Assembly (NCBI GenBank): GCA_026224875.1
Contig: JAMFRU010000002.1
Location: 1 to 61,750 of the forward strand
Reading direction: 5' to 3'
Length of the DNA: 61,750 nt
DNA from: Acidocella sp.
GTDB lineage: Bacteria; Pseudomonadota; Alphaproteobacteria; Acetobacterales; Acetobacteraceae
A program made the position numbers and the translations under genes. Shown here in pieces: positions 43,658 to 52,235 of this stretch; positions within the stretch are counted from its first letter, which is position 1, and the number at the start of each line of letters is the position of its first letter. Below the pieces are notes generated by a model. The model saw only the letters and a list, made by a program, of their open reading frames with translations. It did no database searches and was not told where the DNA came from.

Positions 43658-45161
43658 TATCTTCCGCCCAATTCTGCAACAGGCGCGCCACGCCTGGAAT
43701 GTTATCAGCCGCCTGCTCGCGCAGATCGGAGAAGTCGCGTGGGGGCAGCACCACCGGCAGCGCGCGCGGCTGCACCGGCAGGTAGGCCTGGATATTCAGC
43801 GCCGCGAGCCGCTTGCCCGCCGGCACGGCAAAGCCGAACAGCAAGGCGGCCGCTGCCATCATCTCCAGCACCGCCTGCGCCAGAGGCGGCACCGCGGCAA
43901 TGAACGGGGCGGCGGCCAGCTGGCTCGGCGGCGCCTGGAACAAGGCCGCCAACACGTTGACGCTGACGTTAGGATAGGCGAACGCGCCTGAAATGGCGGC
44001 TTTGACCTGATCCAGCGTGACCGAGCCGGTGAGGGAGGCTTTGTTCAACACCACCGAAACCGCAACGGATTTGACAGCCCAATCCGGATTGATGATATCC
44101 GCATCACTTTCATCGATCGCATAGGTCTGATCAGTGTTCGAGCTGCTCTGCTTCGGCAGTGCCGGCTTGCTGTTTTTGCCGCCACCGGCATCACCCGTGC
44201 CGGCAGGCTGGCTGGGCGTGGCCGTGGTGGCCGATGGCGGCTCGTTGGACAACGCACCGGGAATGCCCATCGCCAGCGAGCTGCCGTCCATCTGCATCGA
44301 TTGCGACAAAACCTGGTGCGAAACCAGATGCCCGGGCCCGTAAGTGATCTGATGGATATGTTCCTGCGTGAAATCGAGATTTGCGGAAACATCAGTCTGG
44401 AAATTCCCAGCACCCACCAGCGGGATCAGCAAGGCGGCGACACGTGCCGCAGCATCCGCCTCAATCTGCGCCGTGGTTTGCAACTGCGTGCCGGCATTGG
44501 TAGCATCGCCTGCCGGGAACACGGTGACGCCGGCGGTGGTTTCCACCGTCACCTCGCCAGCGGCCAGCCCCGGCACCGCGCCGGCGACGAGATTGGCAAT
44601 GGCCTCCCCCTGGCTCTGTGCCGCCGCCTGATCCGCCTCGATGACGACCGAAGCAGCCGGCTTGGGTTGGTCGGCGAGAAAGGGCGTGTCCTGCGGCAAA
44701 GCCAGAAATACCTGCGCGCTATGGATGCCGCTCATGCTTTGGATGGATTGCTGCAGCGATAATTGCAGCGCCTGCTGCGCCATCGTCGATTGCGCCAGAT
44801 CCGAGGCGGTCATCGGTGCATTTTCCAGCTGGGACCAGGCGGTTTGCACATCGGAGCCCGGCACCTGCAGCTGGCCCAGCTGCAGCCGCGCCTGGGCCAG
44901 CTGCGGCGCCGGCACCATGATGATATTGCCCGCCGCCTGCAGCTGGTAAGGAATGCCAAGCTTCTGCAATTGCGCGATCACCTTGCCGCCATCAGCCGGC
45001 GCCAGGCCCTCATTGAGCACCACATAGGGTGGGCCCGCCAGCTCCAACCAGAGAACGACGCCAAGCGAGGCCAGAATGGCAACACCGACTGCCCAGAACA
45101 GCTTTGGCAGCGCCGCCAGATTTTGCACCACACGGGCCAGGATTTGACGCCAGTCAGCCAT
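43650..45161 (-). CDS. fliF: Flagellar MS-ring protein FliF
   Basis: The 503-residue protein has two membrane segments (about 20-45 and 420-445), ring-building motifs in between (YVVLNEGLAPADGGKVIAQL, and GSDVQTAWSQLENAPMTASD), and a C-terminal FliG-binding tail (DLREQAADNIPGVARLLQNW). It is shorter than enteric FliF (about 550). It forms the base in the inner membrane. It is followed by fliG, and fliE lies two bases upstream. Confidence 0.95.
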   Translation of the reverse strand: MADWRQILARVVQNLAALPKLFWAVGVAILASLGVVLWLELAGPPYVVLNEGLAPADGGKVIAQLQKLGIPYQLQAAGNIIMVPAPQLAQARLQLGQLQVPGSDVQTAWSQLENAPMTASDLAQSTMAQQALQLSLQQSIQSMSGIHSAQVFLALPQDTPFLADQPKPAASVVIEADQAAAQSQGEAIANLVAGAVPGLAAGEVTVETTAGVTVFPAGDATNAGTQLQTTAQIEADAAARVAALLIPLVGAGNFQTDVSANLDFTQEHIHQITYGPGHLVSHQVLSQSMQMDGSSLAMGIPGALSNEPPSATTATPSQPAGTGDAGGGKNSKPALPKQSSSNTDQTYAIDESDADIINPDWAVKSVAVSVVLNKASLTGSVTLDQVKAAISGAFAYPNVSVNVLAALFQAPPSQLAAAPFIAAVPPLAQAVLEMMAAAALLFGFAVPAGKRLAALNIQAYLPVQPRALPVVLPPRDFSDLREQAADNIPGVARLLQNWAEDNE

Positions 45162-45163
45162 GA

Positions 45164-45478
45164 TCAGAACTGCATGTTCATGACGGATTGATAGGCCGAG
45201 ACCAGCTCGTTACGCACACCCACGGTCGCGTTCCAGGAAACCGCGGCGCGGTCGTTGGCGACCAGTGCCTTGGCCAAGGTGGCGCCCGGCACGCCAGCGG
45301 TAAAACCGGCTTCCGCCGCGGTGGCGTGGCTTTGCGCGGTGCTCACGCTTTGCAGCGCCTGGTTCAGCGTATCCATAAACCCAGGCTGGGCGGTTTGCTG
45401 CGCGGACGATGTTGCGAATGTAGAACCAGAAAGCCCGGAGAGATCGCTCAGTGCTGGTATCGAGACAGCATTTACCAT
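45164..45478 (-). CDS. fliE: Flagellar hook-basal body protein FliE
   Basis: The 104-residue protein has the FliE C-terminal helix NATVGVRNELVSAYQSVMNM and FMDTLNQALQSVSTAQSHAT. FliE joins the MS ring and the rod. It is the first gene of the minus-strand arm. The ATG at 45478 follows GGGGAG at a rather long spacing; the frame goes on to 45496. Confidence 0.88.
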   Translation of the reverse strand: MVNAVSIPALSDLSGLSGSTFATSSAQQTAQPGFMDTLNQALQSVSTAQSHATAAEAGFTAGVPGATLAKALVANDRAAVSWNATVGVRNELVSAYQSVMNMQF

Positions 45479-45950
45479 GACAAGCCTGCTCCCCACATCG
45501 CCGTTAACTGCACAGCTGGCAACCTCAGAACCCCGTATTGTATCTTCATTTTCTTCAGAAAATTTCTATTCATGTAGCATTCACCTCTTAACGAAACTCT
45601 AATCCTCTTCAGCATCGCATGACGCCGGCAGCGTAAAGCCGGGGTGGATGCCATGCATGAGATGGAGATAAAGGACGCGGGCTAATGGTTTCTTAAAAAC
45701 GCACCCGCCGGTGTACATTGTTAATCGAAACCGCTTAAAATCCTGTGGATATTTTATCCGGGCGTACCGCTGGAGGGCGCAGCACCCTCTATAGAGAAGG
45801 GACGGCACGGCGCGGGGGGCCTTAAACAAAATCTACCCGGGAGTTTTTATAAGAGACGGCATCAGCGAGGCCGTCTTAACCGCGCTTCAACACTTTCCGG
45901 GCACGATGGGTCATCCCCGCGCAAAATCAGCCGAATGGAGCCCTTTATCG
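45479..45950. promoter_or_regulatory. Divergent control region between fliE and cheY
   Basis: The 472-base gap separates the two flagellar arms, so it should hold promoters both ways. GC content is lower than in the genes. It contains the hairpins GAGGG-cgcagca-CCCTC (45773-45789) and GACGGC-atcagcgag-GCCGTC (45856-45876). The second is followed by TTAA. No clear sigma-28 or sigma-54 box was found. Confidence 0.5.
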
Positions 45951-46322
45951 ATGCCAACAATTCTTGTCCTCGACGACTCAGCCACAATGGTGATGAGCCT
46001 GTCGCATATACTCAAGGGCGCCGGATACGACGTCGAAACCGGCATGAACGGAAGGGAAGGCATCACCAAGCTGACCGACGGCATCAAGCCCGCGGTTATC
46101 CTGACCGATCTCAACATGCCCGAGCTCGACGGTATCGGCTTTATCAAGGAGGCGCGCAAAATCGCCTCCACGCGTTTCACGCCGATCATCGTGCTCACCA
46201 CGGAATCCGGCGGGCGCAAGCGCGATGAAGCGCGGGCGGCCGGCGCCTCGGGCTGGCTGACCAAGCCGGCGGAGCCGAACCAGCTGCTGTCCGTCGTCAA
46301 ACAACTCTGCCCCACACGCTGA
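45951..46322 (+). CDS. cheY: Response regulator CheY
   Basis: The 123-residue single receiver domain has the acidic pair Asp8/Asp9, phosphoacceptor Asp53 in LTDLNMP, Thr83/84 in VLTTES and Lys105 in WLTKP. Phospho-CheY binds the flagellar switch. It is the first gene of the plus arm. The ATG at 45951 has GGAG ten bases upstream. No CheA is in the window, so the kinase is elsewhere. Confidence 0.9.
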   Translation: MPTILVLDDSATMVMSLSHILKGAGYDVETGMNGREGITKLTDGIKPAVILTDLNMPELDGIGFIKEARKIASTRFTPIIVLTTESGGRKRDEARAAGASGWLTKPAEPNQLLSVVKQLCPTR

Positions 46323-46333
46323 GGAATCCCACC

Positions 46334-46804
46334 ATGGGTGAAACAGCCGAAGCCAATGAACGGATTGTCTGCGCCATTCTGGCCGAACAAGTCGCAGCAC
46401 TGCGCGAGCGTATGGACTCAACCGCGACCTTTGAACTGCTCTGGCGCACCTCCGCTCTGCTCTCCTGGTTGTCAGGCCTGCTCGGCGATGTGTCCGCGCA
46501 ATCCGCCCATGCTGCCTCTGTCAACGCCAGCCATCCCAACCCTGTGCTGGAGCGCGAGCGGGAGGAGGCGATTACCGAGATCGCGGAAATCCGGCGTGCG
46601 TTGGACGATCTGGCATTTCTCCAGGCTCAGCGCCATGATTTTGCCAAGCAGATCGCCGATTGCGTGGTCATCGCGTTGGAACGCATGGCCGTGGCGGAAA
46701 TGCCCGCGGGCACGAGCTTCTCCTCGGCCGATCTCGCGGCTTTATATGTCAGTGCCGACCAGCGTAAATTGCATGACGATGTGATCCACCGCCTCGGGCT
46801 CTAA
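46334..46804 (+). CDS. CheZ-like CheY phosphatase (putative)
   Basis: The 156-residue helical protein starts 11 bases after cheY. Its long helix contains LAFLQAQRHDFAKQIADCVV with Asp102 and Gln106 in the D-x3-Q spacing of the CheZ catalytic motif (in E. coli QDFQDLTGQ). Its C-terminus, KLHDDVIHRLGL, resembles the CheY-binding tail of CheZ (QVDDLLDSLGF). The middle, about residues 60-80, is likely flexible. E. coli CheZ is 214 residues, so this is shorter. The assignment is by eye and needs a profile search; no standard family was otherwise recognised. Confidence 0.6.
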   Translation: MGETAEANERIVCAILAEQVAALRERMDSTATFELLWRTSALLSWLSGLLGDVSAQSAHAASVNASHPNPVLEREREEAITEIAEIRRALDDLAFLQAQRHDFAKQIADCVVIALERMAVAEMPAGTSFSSADLAALYVSADQRKLHDDVIHRLGL

Positions 46805-47186
46805 AATTTCCAACTGAATTGCGCTTACCAACCCAGGCCACAGAAATGTGCGTCCTGGTGGTTGCGCGTGGGCGCCGGCTTGCTGCTTTTATGCGCCGCA
46901 GGTGGGATGCTCTATGCACTTCCAGAGCACAGTATTCGAAGCTGTGCTAAAATATTTTCCAAAAAAACATCACTAACAGTTCGTAAAGATCATTCTGAAA
47001 CCGCAGGGTTTTAAGCGGGTTAGTGGGATATACATCAGAAAACACTTTGGTGAGCAGGAAAACTTCTCCCGGGGGGCGCGTTTTATTCACGTCTTCATTT
47101 ACGGGTTTTTAAGAACGGTGCCTTAGACAGAAAATGCAAGACGCTGGTGACCTTGAAGGTTACCCGTTCTGGAGAAGGTTCGATCC
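46805..47186. promoter_or_regulatory. flgB upstream region with a sigma-54-like element
   Basis: The 382-base gap before flgB contains GTGGGCGCCGGCTTGCT (46868-46884), with GG and GC ten bases apart as in sigma-54 -24/-12 boxes. This is a weak match (consensus TGGCAC-N5-TTGC). The remainder is AT-rich with no gene that can be supported. A promoter for the flgB operon is expected here. Confidence 0.4.
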
Positions 47187-47561
47187 ATGCAGCTCGGTTT
47201 CATCGATTTTTATGGCGGCGTGCTCAATGCAAGGCAAGAGAGCGCCAATCTCATCGCCAATAATATCGCGAATGCGGACACGCCCGGTTACAAGGCGGTC
47301 GATGTGTCTTTCGATGCAGCCCTCTCGGCGCAGCTCGGCGATACGGATGGCGCCGGCACCAGCTCCACCGCGCCAGCTGCTACAGCACCACAATACCGGA
47401 CAGATGGTGTGGTTGCCCTCAACGGCAATGATGTGTCGCTGGACACAGAGCGCGTGAACGCCGCCGCCAATGCCGAGGCGATGCAGTCGGCGACGGTGTT
47501 TCTACATCAATCGACGGCAGATTTGGTAACCGCGTTGCGGCCCAACCCGGCCGGCATTTAA
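47187..47561 (+). CDS. flgB: Flagellar proximal rod protein FlgB
   Basis: The 124-residue protein has the rod-family N-terminal motif RQESANLIANNIANADTPGY and a C-terminal coil ANAEAMQSATVFLHQSTADL. FlgB builds the proximal rod with FlgC and FlgF. It is the first of the flgBCDEFGHIJK genes. Confidence 0.93.
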   Translation: MQLGFIDFYGGVLNARQESANLIANNIANADTPGYKAVDVSFDAALSAQLGDTDGAGTSSTAPAATAPQYRTDGVVALNGNDVSLDTERVNAAANAEAMQSATVFLHQSTADLVTALRPNPAGI

Positions 47562-47573
47562 CGGAGGCAGAAT

Positions 47574-48038
47574 ATGAGCAGCTCCGATATTTTTTCCATC
47601 GCCGGCAGCGCGCTGAATGCGCAGGACATGCGCATGGCGGCGATTGCCGCCAACCTGGCCAATGTCGATTCCGTAACCAAGCCTGGCGAAGCACCCTACC
47701 GCGCGCAGGAGTTGGTGTTTCAGGCAGCCCAGCTGGCGAACGGCAATTATGGCGACGGCACAAATGCGCCAGACTCCGGGATGCCAGATTCCGGGATGCC
47801 CGACCCTGGCGTGCAGGTAATGGGTACGGTGCAGAGCAACGCAGAGCCGACCCGCAGCTACAACCCGGGCAGTCCTTACGCAGATGCCGATGGTTACGTC
47901 ACTGGTTCGAACGTCAACCAGGTGGATGAGATGGTCAATATGATCGACAGCTCCAACGCCTATTCGGCTTCCGTTGCTATGATGCAACAGGCAAGCCGAC
48001 TCGACCAACAGATGATCTCCAGCTTTCAGGTGACATGA
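47574..48038 (+). CDS. flgC: Flagellar proximal rod protein FlgC
   Basis: The 154-residue protein has the rod N-terminus IAGSALNAQDMRMAAIAANL and ANVDS, and the C-terminal FlgC motif NQVDEMVNMIDSSNAYSASV. Between these, residues 60-85 hold a short repeat of DSGMP. It is 12 bases after flgB and overlaps flgD. Confidence 0.93.
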   Translation: MSSSDIFSIAGSALNAQDMRMAAIAANLANVDSVTKPGEAPYRAQELVFQAAQLANGNYGDGTNAPDSGMPDSGMPDPGVQVMGTVQSNAEPTRSYNPGSPYADADGYVTGSNVNQVDEMVNMIDSSNAYSASVAMMQQASRLDQQMISSFQVT

Positions 48039-48739
48039 TGACAAGTCTTGCCGTTCCCAGCAGTTCCGCCGCCGCCGCAAGTGCAGCTTCGGTTGCCGCC
48101 TCCACCACAGCCCCCACATCCTCCAGTTCGGGTTCCGGTTCCGCATCCAGCCTGACCCAGGCCGATTTTCTGCAGCTGCTAACAGCACAGTTGAAATATC
48201 AATCGCCCACCAACCCGGCCGACCCGACTCAGATGGCCTCCGAATTCGCAGCCATCTCCACGGTTGAAGGCATCAACGGGCTGAACACAAAGCTCAGTGC
48301 GCTCTCCACCAGCACCGGCGCGTCGCAGATGGCGCAGGCTTCGGCGTTGGTTGGCAAGCAGGTAGCGGTAAACGGCGACTCACTGCTGGCCGGCAGTTCC
48401 GGCACAGCGGAAGGCGCCTTCAACCTGGCTGGCGGTACCGCCAGCACGGCGGTCACGATCATCAATCCGGATGGGAGCATTGCCGATACGCTCAACCTCG
48501 GCGCGCTCTCCGCCGGGCAGCAGAGTTTCAGTTGGAATGGCGGCGTCGCCGGAACGAATTACACGTACAGCGTAACGGCCGCGGATAGTAGCAATGCTGT
48601 CGTCAGCGTTACGCCTTACAGCGTCTATACCGTGCAGGGCGTCAATGTGTCGGGCGGCACGCCCACGCTCAATGTCGCCGGTACCTCTGCCACATTGCCT
48701 GTTTCATCTGTTCAAACTGTACTTGGAGCACCCTCATGA
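48035..48739 (+). CDS. flgD: Flagellar hook assembly scaffold protein FlgD
   Basis: The 234-residue protein starts with a Ser/Ala/Thr-rich segment, then the FlgD motif LTQADFLQLLTAQLKYQSPT and DPTQMASEFAAISTVEGIN. A beta-rich C-terminal domain follows (NPDGSIADTLNLGALSAGQQ). FlgD caps the growing hook. The start overlaps flgC; ATG at 48038 is an alternative start. Confidence 0.9.
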   Translation: MMTSLAVPSSSAAAASAASVAASTTAPTSSSSGSGSASSLTQADFLQLLTAQLKYQSPTNPADPTQMASEFAAISTVEGINGLNTKLSALSTSTGASQMAQASALVGKQVAVNGDSLLAGSSGTAEGAFNLAGGTASTAVTIINPDGSIADTLNLGALSAGQQSFSWNGGVAGTNYTYSVTAADSSNAVVSVTPYSVYTVQGVNVSGGTPTLNVAGTSATLPVSSVQTVLGAPS

Positions 48740-49962
48740 CTCTTCAAACCGCACTGTCCGGCCTGCTGGGCGCGCAAACCGGTCTCAACACCGTGTCGAA
48801 CGACCTTGCGAATGCCAGCACCACGGCATTCAAAAGCCAGACCGCCTTGTTTGAGGATCTCTACCCGGCCGATGCGACGAATGTCCCGGGCATCGGTACG
48901 GCGACCGAGGGGATTTCCTCGGATCTGACGCAAGGCAATTTTCTTGCCACCGGCAATCCGCTCGATGCCGCGGTTCAGGGTAACGGTTATTTTCTCGTCA
49001 GCGATAACGGCACGCAGCAGTACACGCGAGACGGCGCATTTCAACTGAGCTCCGCCGGGACATTGGAAACCCTCAACGGCTCGCCGGTGCTTGGCTACCC
49101 GACCACCGCCAGCGGTGCCACGGGCGGGAATCTCGGGCAGATCAGCATCAATACCGGTGCGGTGCCGGCAAACGCGTCATCGAAACTCGGCGTGACGCTG
49201 GATTTGAATTCCGGCGATCCGCAGATCCCTTCGACCACAACGTTTTCCGCGAGCGATCCTTCGACCTATGACGAAACGACCTCTGTGGTAACTTATGATT
49301 CGCTGGGCAATGCCAACCGCGTTCAACTATATCTGGTGCAGAACCAGCCGGCCACAACGGGTGCCACACCAACCTGGTCAGTATATGGGCAGCCGCAGAA
49401 TGTGTCCGGTGTAGCAACGGGATCACCAGCACTGCTGACCACGCTTACGTTCAACACTAACGGCGCACTTACCGCTGGTGGCACGGCGAGTTTACCCGTC
49501 AACTGGGGGAATGGTGCGGCGAATTCCAATATCGCGTTTAATTTTGCCGGCACCACTTTATCGGCACAGAATTTTTCTCTATCCGGGCTTACCAATGACG
49601 GTGTCCCGCCCGGCACTTACAGCGGCACCAGCATCGATAGTTCGGGATCAGTCGTTTCGACTTATTCAAATGGCGAAACGATAAGTGCCGGCACTTTGGC
49701 GCTGGCGAATTTCATCAATCCGGAGGGACTGACGCCGGTGACAGGCAACCTCTACACCGCCTCCAACTCTTCGGGCCAGGCGGTGGTGAGTACGCCAGGT
49801 ACCGGACTCGCCGGCACGCTGAGCGGCGGCAATCTCGAATCCTCAAATGCCTCGACCTCCTCGCTGCTGGTGTCGCTGATCCAATATCAGCAGGCCTATG
49901 AGGCCAACACCACCGTCATCCAGACGGAGCAGCAGGACATAACCCGGCTGACGCAGGTATAA
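48736..49962 (+). CDS. flgE: Flagellar hook protein FlgE
   Basis: The 408-residue protein has the FlgE N-terminus LQTALSGLLGAQTGLNTVSN and DLANASTTAFKSQ, the hook motif GNPLDAAVQGNGYFLVSDNG, and a C-terminal coil SLIQYQQAYEANTTVIQTEQ. It polymerises into the hook. It overlaps flgD by 4 bases. Confidence 0.95.
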   Translation: MTLQTALSGLLGAQTGLNTVSNDLANASTTAFKSQTALFEDLYPADATNVPGIGTATEGISSDLTQGNFLATGNPLDAAVQGNGYFLVSDNGTQQYTRDGAFQLSSAGTLETLNGSPVLGYPTTASGATGGNLGQISINTGAVPANASSKLGVTLDLNSGDPQIPSTTTFSASDPSTYDETTSVVTYDSLGNANRVQLYLVQNQPATTGATPTWSVYGQPQNVSGVATGSPALLTTLTFNTNGALTAGGTASLPVNWGNGAANSNIAFNFAGTTLSAQNFSLSGLTNDGVPPGTYSGTSIDSSGSVVSTYSNGETISAGTLALANFINPEGLTPVTGNLYTASNSSGQAVVSTPGTGLAGTLSGGNLESSNASTSSLLVSLIQYQQAYEANTTVIQTEQQDITRLTQV

Positions 49963-49965
49963 CCG

Positions 49966-50709
49966 GTGCAAACAGATTCTCTCTTCACCGGCATGGCCGG
50001 GTTGCAGGCGATTACGGCAAGGATGCAGGCCGTGGCAAGCAATCTGGCCAATGCGCAAACCCCTGGATATGCCGCGGTGCAGGCTCTGACATCGCCGGAT
50101 TTTTACCAGGGCAGCAATGCCCCGGCTGGGGCCGATGCGGCGGCGTTGAATGCCGGGCCGGATCTGACCCAAGGGGCGCCGAACCATACCGGCGACCCCA
50201 TGAATGTGGCGCTGAGCGGCGATGCCTGGCTACAGGTGCAGACGGCAAACGGCAGTGCGCTGACACGCGATGGTTCTCTGTCGATTTCCAATGCCGGGAT
50301 GCTGACAGATTCGGCCGGTAACCCGATTATCGGCGTAACCGGCCAGCCGATCAGCCTGCCGCAATTGTCCCAACTGCAAATTGGGTCGGATGGCACGGTT
50401 TCAGGTGTGGCCGCGGCCAATCCTGGCGGGCCGGTGCAGAACTATGGGCAGATCGCGCTCATCGCCACACCCACCGGCACGCTCACCCCGCTCTCCGGCA
50501 CGCTATACGCGCCGCCGGATGGGGCGACACTGGATGCATCCACGACCGGCGCGCTGCAGCAGGGGTATCTCAACGGCAGCAATGCCGACCCGACGCAGAG
50601 CATGATCGAAATGATCGACGATAGCCGGTCATACCAGCTGCAAACAGATATGATGAAAAGCCAAGGCACATCGTCGGACGATTTGAATGCGCTGGTAGCG
50701 CAGGGCTAG
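49966..50709 (+). CDS. flgF: Flagellar proximal rod protein FlgF
   Basis: The 247-residue protein has the rod motif ITARMQAVASNLANAQTPGY, the segment NVALSGDAWLQVQTANGSAL, and a C-terminal coil (QSMIEMIDDSRSYQLQTDMM). It starts at GTG at 49966, three bases after the flgE stop, which gives the family N-terminus. Confidence 0.88.
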   Translation: MQTDSLFTGMAGLQAITARMQAVASNLANAQTPGYAAVQALTSPDFYQGSNAPAGADAAALNAGPDLTQGAPNHTGDPMNVALSGDAWLQVQTANGSALTRDGSLSISNAGMLTDSAGNPIIGVTGQPISLPQLSQLQIGSDGTVSGVAAANPGGPVQNYGQIALIATPTGTLTPLSGTLYAPPDGATLDASTTGALQQGYLNGSNADPTQSMIEMIDDSRSYQLQTDMMKSQGTSSDDLNALVAQG

Positions 50710-50763
50710 CACCAAAATTATGAAGCCGCGTGACAAACGAGCGCACAACTACGGAGCAACAAA

Positions 50764-51558
50764 ATGAATTTGGCACTTGATACGATTGCGACCGGGTTGG
50801 CGGCGAGCCAGACGATGATGGACACGATTGCGGATAATCTCTCCAACGTGAACACCACGGCGTTCAAATCGGAAACACCGGAATTCCAGACGTTGCTGTA
50901 TCAGGATGGCATTCAGCCGGGTGCGAATTCCACCGGGCAGACGGTGTATCCCTCTGGACTGGAGCTGGGCACAGGGGTGAAGGTGGCGTCCATCAAGGAT
51001 ACGCTGACCCAAGGGACGCTGACCAGCACTGGCAATCCGTATGATCTCGCGATAAACGGCAACGGCTATTTCCAGGTTCTGTTGCCCTCCGGCCAAACGG
51101 TTTACACGCGGGACGGCGCACTGCAGCCCAACTCTTCGGGGCAGCTCGTCACCTCATCGGGCTATCAGGTATTGCCAAACATTACGGTTCCGTCGAACGC
51201 CACCTCGGTGACGATCGGCACCGATGGTACTGTGTCTGTCACATTACCGGGCTCGGCGACCGCAACACAGGTAGGGCAGATCCAGCTGGCGAGTTTTGTC
51301 AATCCGGAAGGCCTGCAGCCGCTGGGTGGAAATCTCTATGCCGCGACCACCTCCTCCGGCACGGCGGTGGCCGGGGCGCCGCAGAGCAACGGGCTGGGCT
51401 CGGTCAATCAGAGTTATCTCGAAGCCTCAAATGTGGATGTTGTGCAGGCGATGGTGAATATGATTTCCGCCGAGCGTGCCTATCAACTTAGTACGCAGGC
51501 GGCGAGCGCGATCGACAACCAGCTGAACTATCTGGCCCAGGCCGCCGCCGGCGCATGA
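50764..51558 (+). CDS. flgG: Flagellar distal rod protein FlgG
   Basis: The 264-residue protein has TIADNLSNVNTTAFKSETPE, the FlgG block GNPYDLAINGNGYFQVLLPS, and NMISAERAYQLSTQAASAID. It forms the distal rod. AACTACGGAGCA gives its ribosome binding site. It overlaps flgH by 4 bases. Confidence 0.95.
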   Translation: MNLALDTIATGLAASQTMMDTIADNLSNVNTTAFKSETPEFQTLLYQDGIQPGANSTGQTVYPSGLELGTGVKVASIKDTLTQGTLTSTGNPYDLAINGNGYFQVLLPSGQTVYTRDGALQPNSSGQLVTSSGYQVLPNITVPSNATSVTIGTDGTVSVTLPGSATATQVGQIQLASFVNPEGLQPLGGNLYAATTSSGTAVAGAPQSNGLGSVNQSYLEASNVDVVQAMVNMISAERAYQLSTQAASAIDNQLNYLAQAAAGA

Positions 51559-52235
51559 GGGGTTTTTCCATCCTCGCTGCGCTGCTGCTGGCCGGTTGCG
51601 CCACCAAGGCACCCGGGCCGCCGGCCTTGGTGCAGGCCTCGGCATTTCCGGTGGACGTGCAACCGCCGGTGCAGTCGGATAACGGCTCGGTGTTTCTGGC
51701 CTCATCCTCCGGCTCGCTGTACGAGCCGCGGCGGGACTGGCGGGTGGGCGATCTGGTAACGATCAATATCGTGACCAGCAGCGCTGCCAATAATACCGAT
51801 AATGCGGCACTCAAACGCACCGGCTCGATCAGTAATTCAATGACCAGCTTCATGGGCGTGCCAATGAGTTTTGGACATATCAATGGCGGCAGCCTGGCGC
51901 CCGAAATTGCCGCGACCTCCGACCAGGAATATGCCGGCACGGGCTCCGCGCTGGCCGCCAGCAATATCTCCGGCCAGGTTGAGGCGGTGATAACAAAGGT
52001 GGACCCCAACGGCACTTTGGCATTGGCAGGGCGCACGAATGTGAACATCAACGGCAATGTCGTTTCCATTGTGGTGACAGGCTACGCCACACCGGATGAT
52101 ATCGCGGCAAATACCACGATCAGCTCCAACCAGGTGGCCGATATGAATGTGCAATATGTCGGCGATGGCCCGGTGGAGGACGCGCATCAGGTGCCCTGGC
52201 TACAGCAGATTCTCAGCAAGGTATCACCGTTTTGA
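51555..52235 (+). CDS. flgH: Flagellar L-ring lipoprotein FlgH
   Basis: The 226-residue protein has a lipoprotein signal (MRGFSILAALLLAGCATK, lipobox LLAGC) and the FlgH core EPRRDWRVGDLVTINIVTSS, with ISGQVEAVITKVDPNGTLAL. It forms the ring in the outer membrane. It overlaps flgG and flgI. Confidence 0.93.
   Translation: MRGFSILAALLLAGCATKAPGPPALVQASAFPVDVQPPVQSDNGSVFLASSSGSLYEPRRDWRVGDLVTINIVTSSAANNTDNAALKRTGSISNSMTSFMGVPMSFGHINGGSLAPEIAATSDQEYAGTGSALAASNISGQVEAVITKVDPNGTLALAGRTNVNINGNVVSIVVTGYATPDDIAANTTISSNQVADMNVQYVGDGPVEDAHQVPWLQQILSKVSPF

Noticed and set aside
45599-45829. 76-codon minus-strand frame between fliE and cheY
   Set aside because: It has no start context or homology and lies in a region expected to hold promoters.
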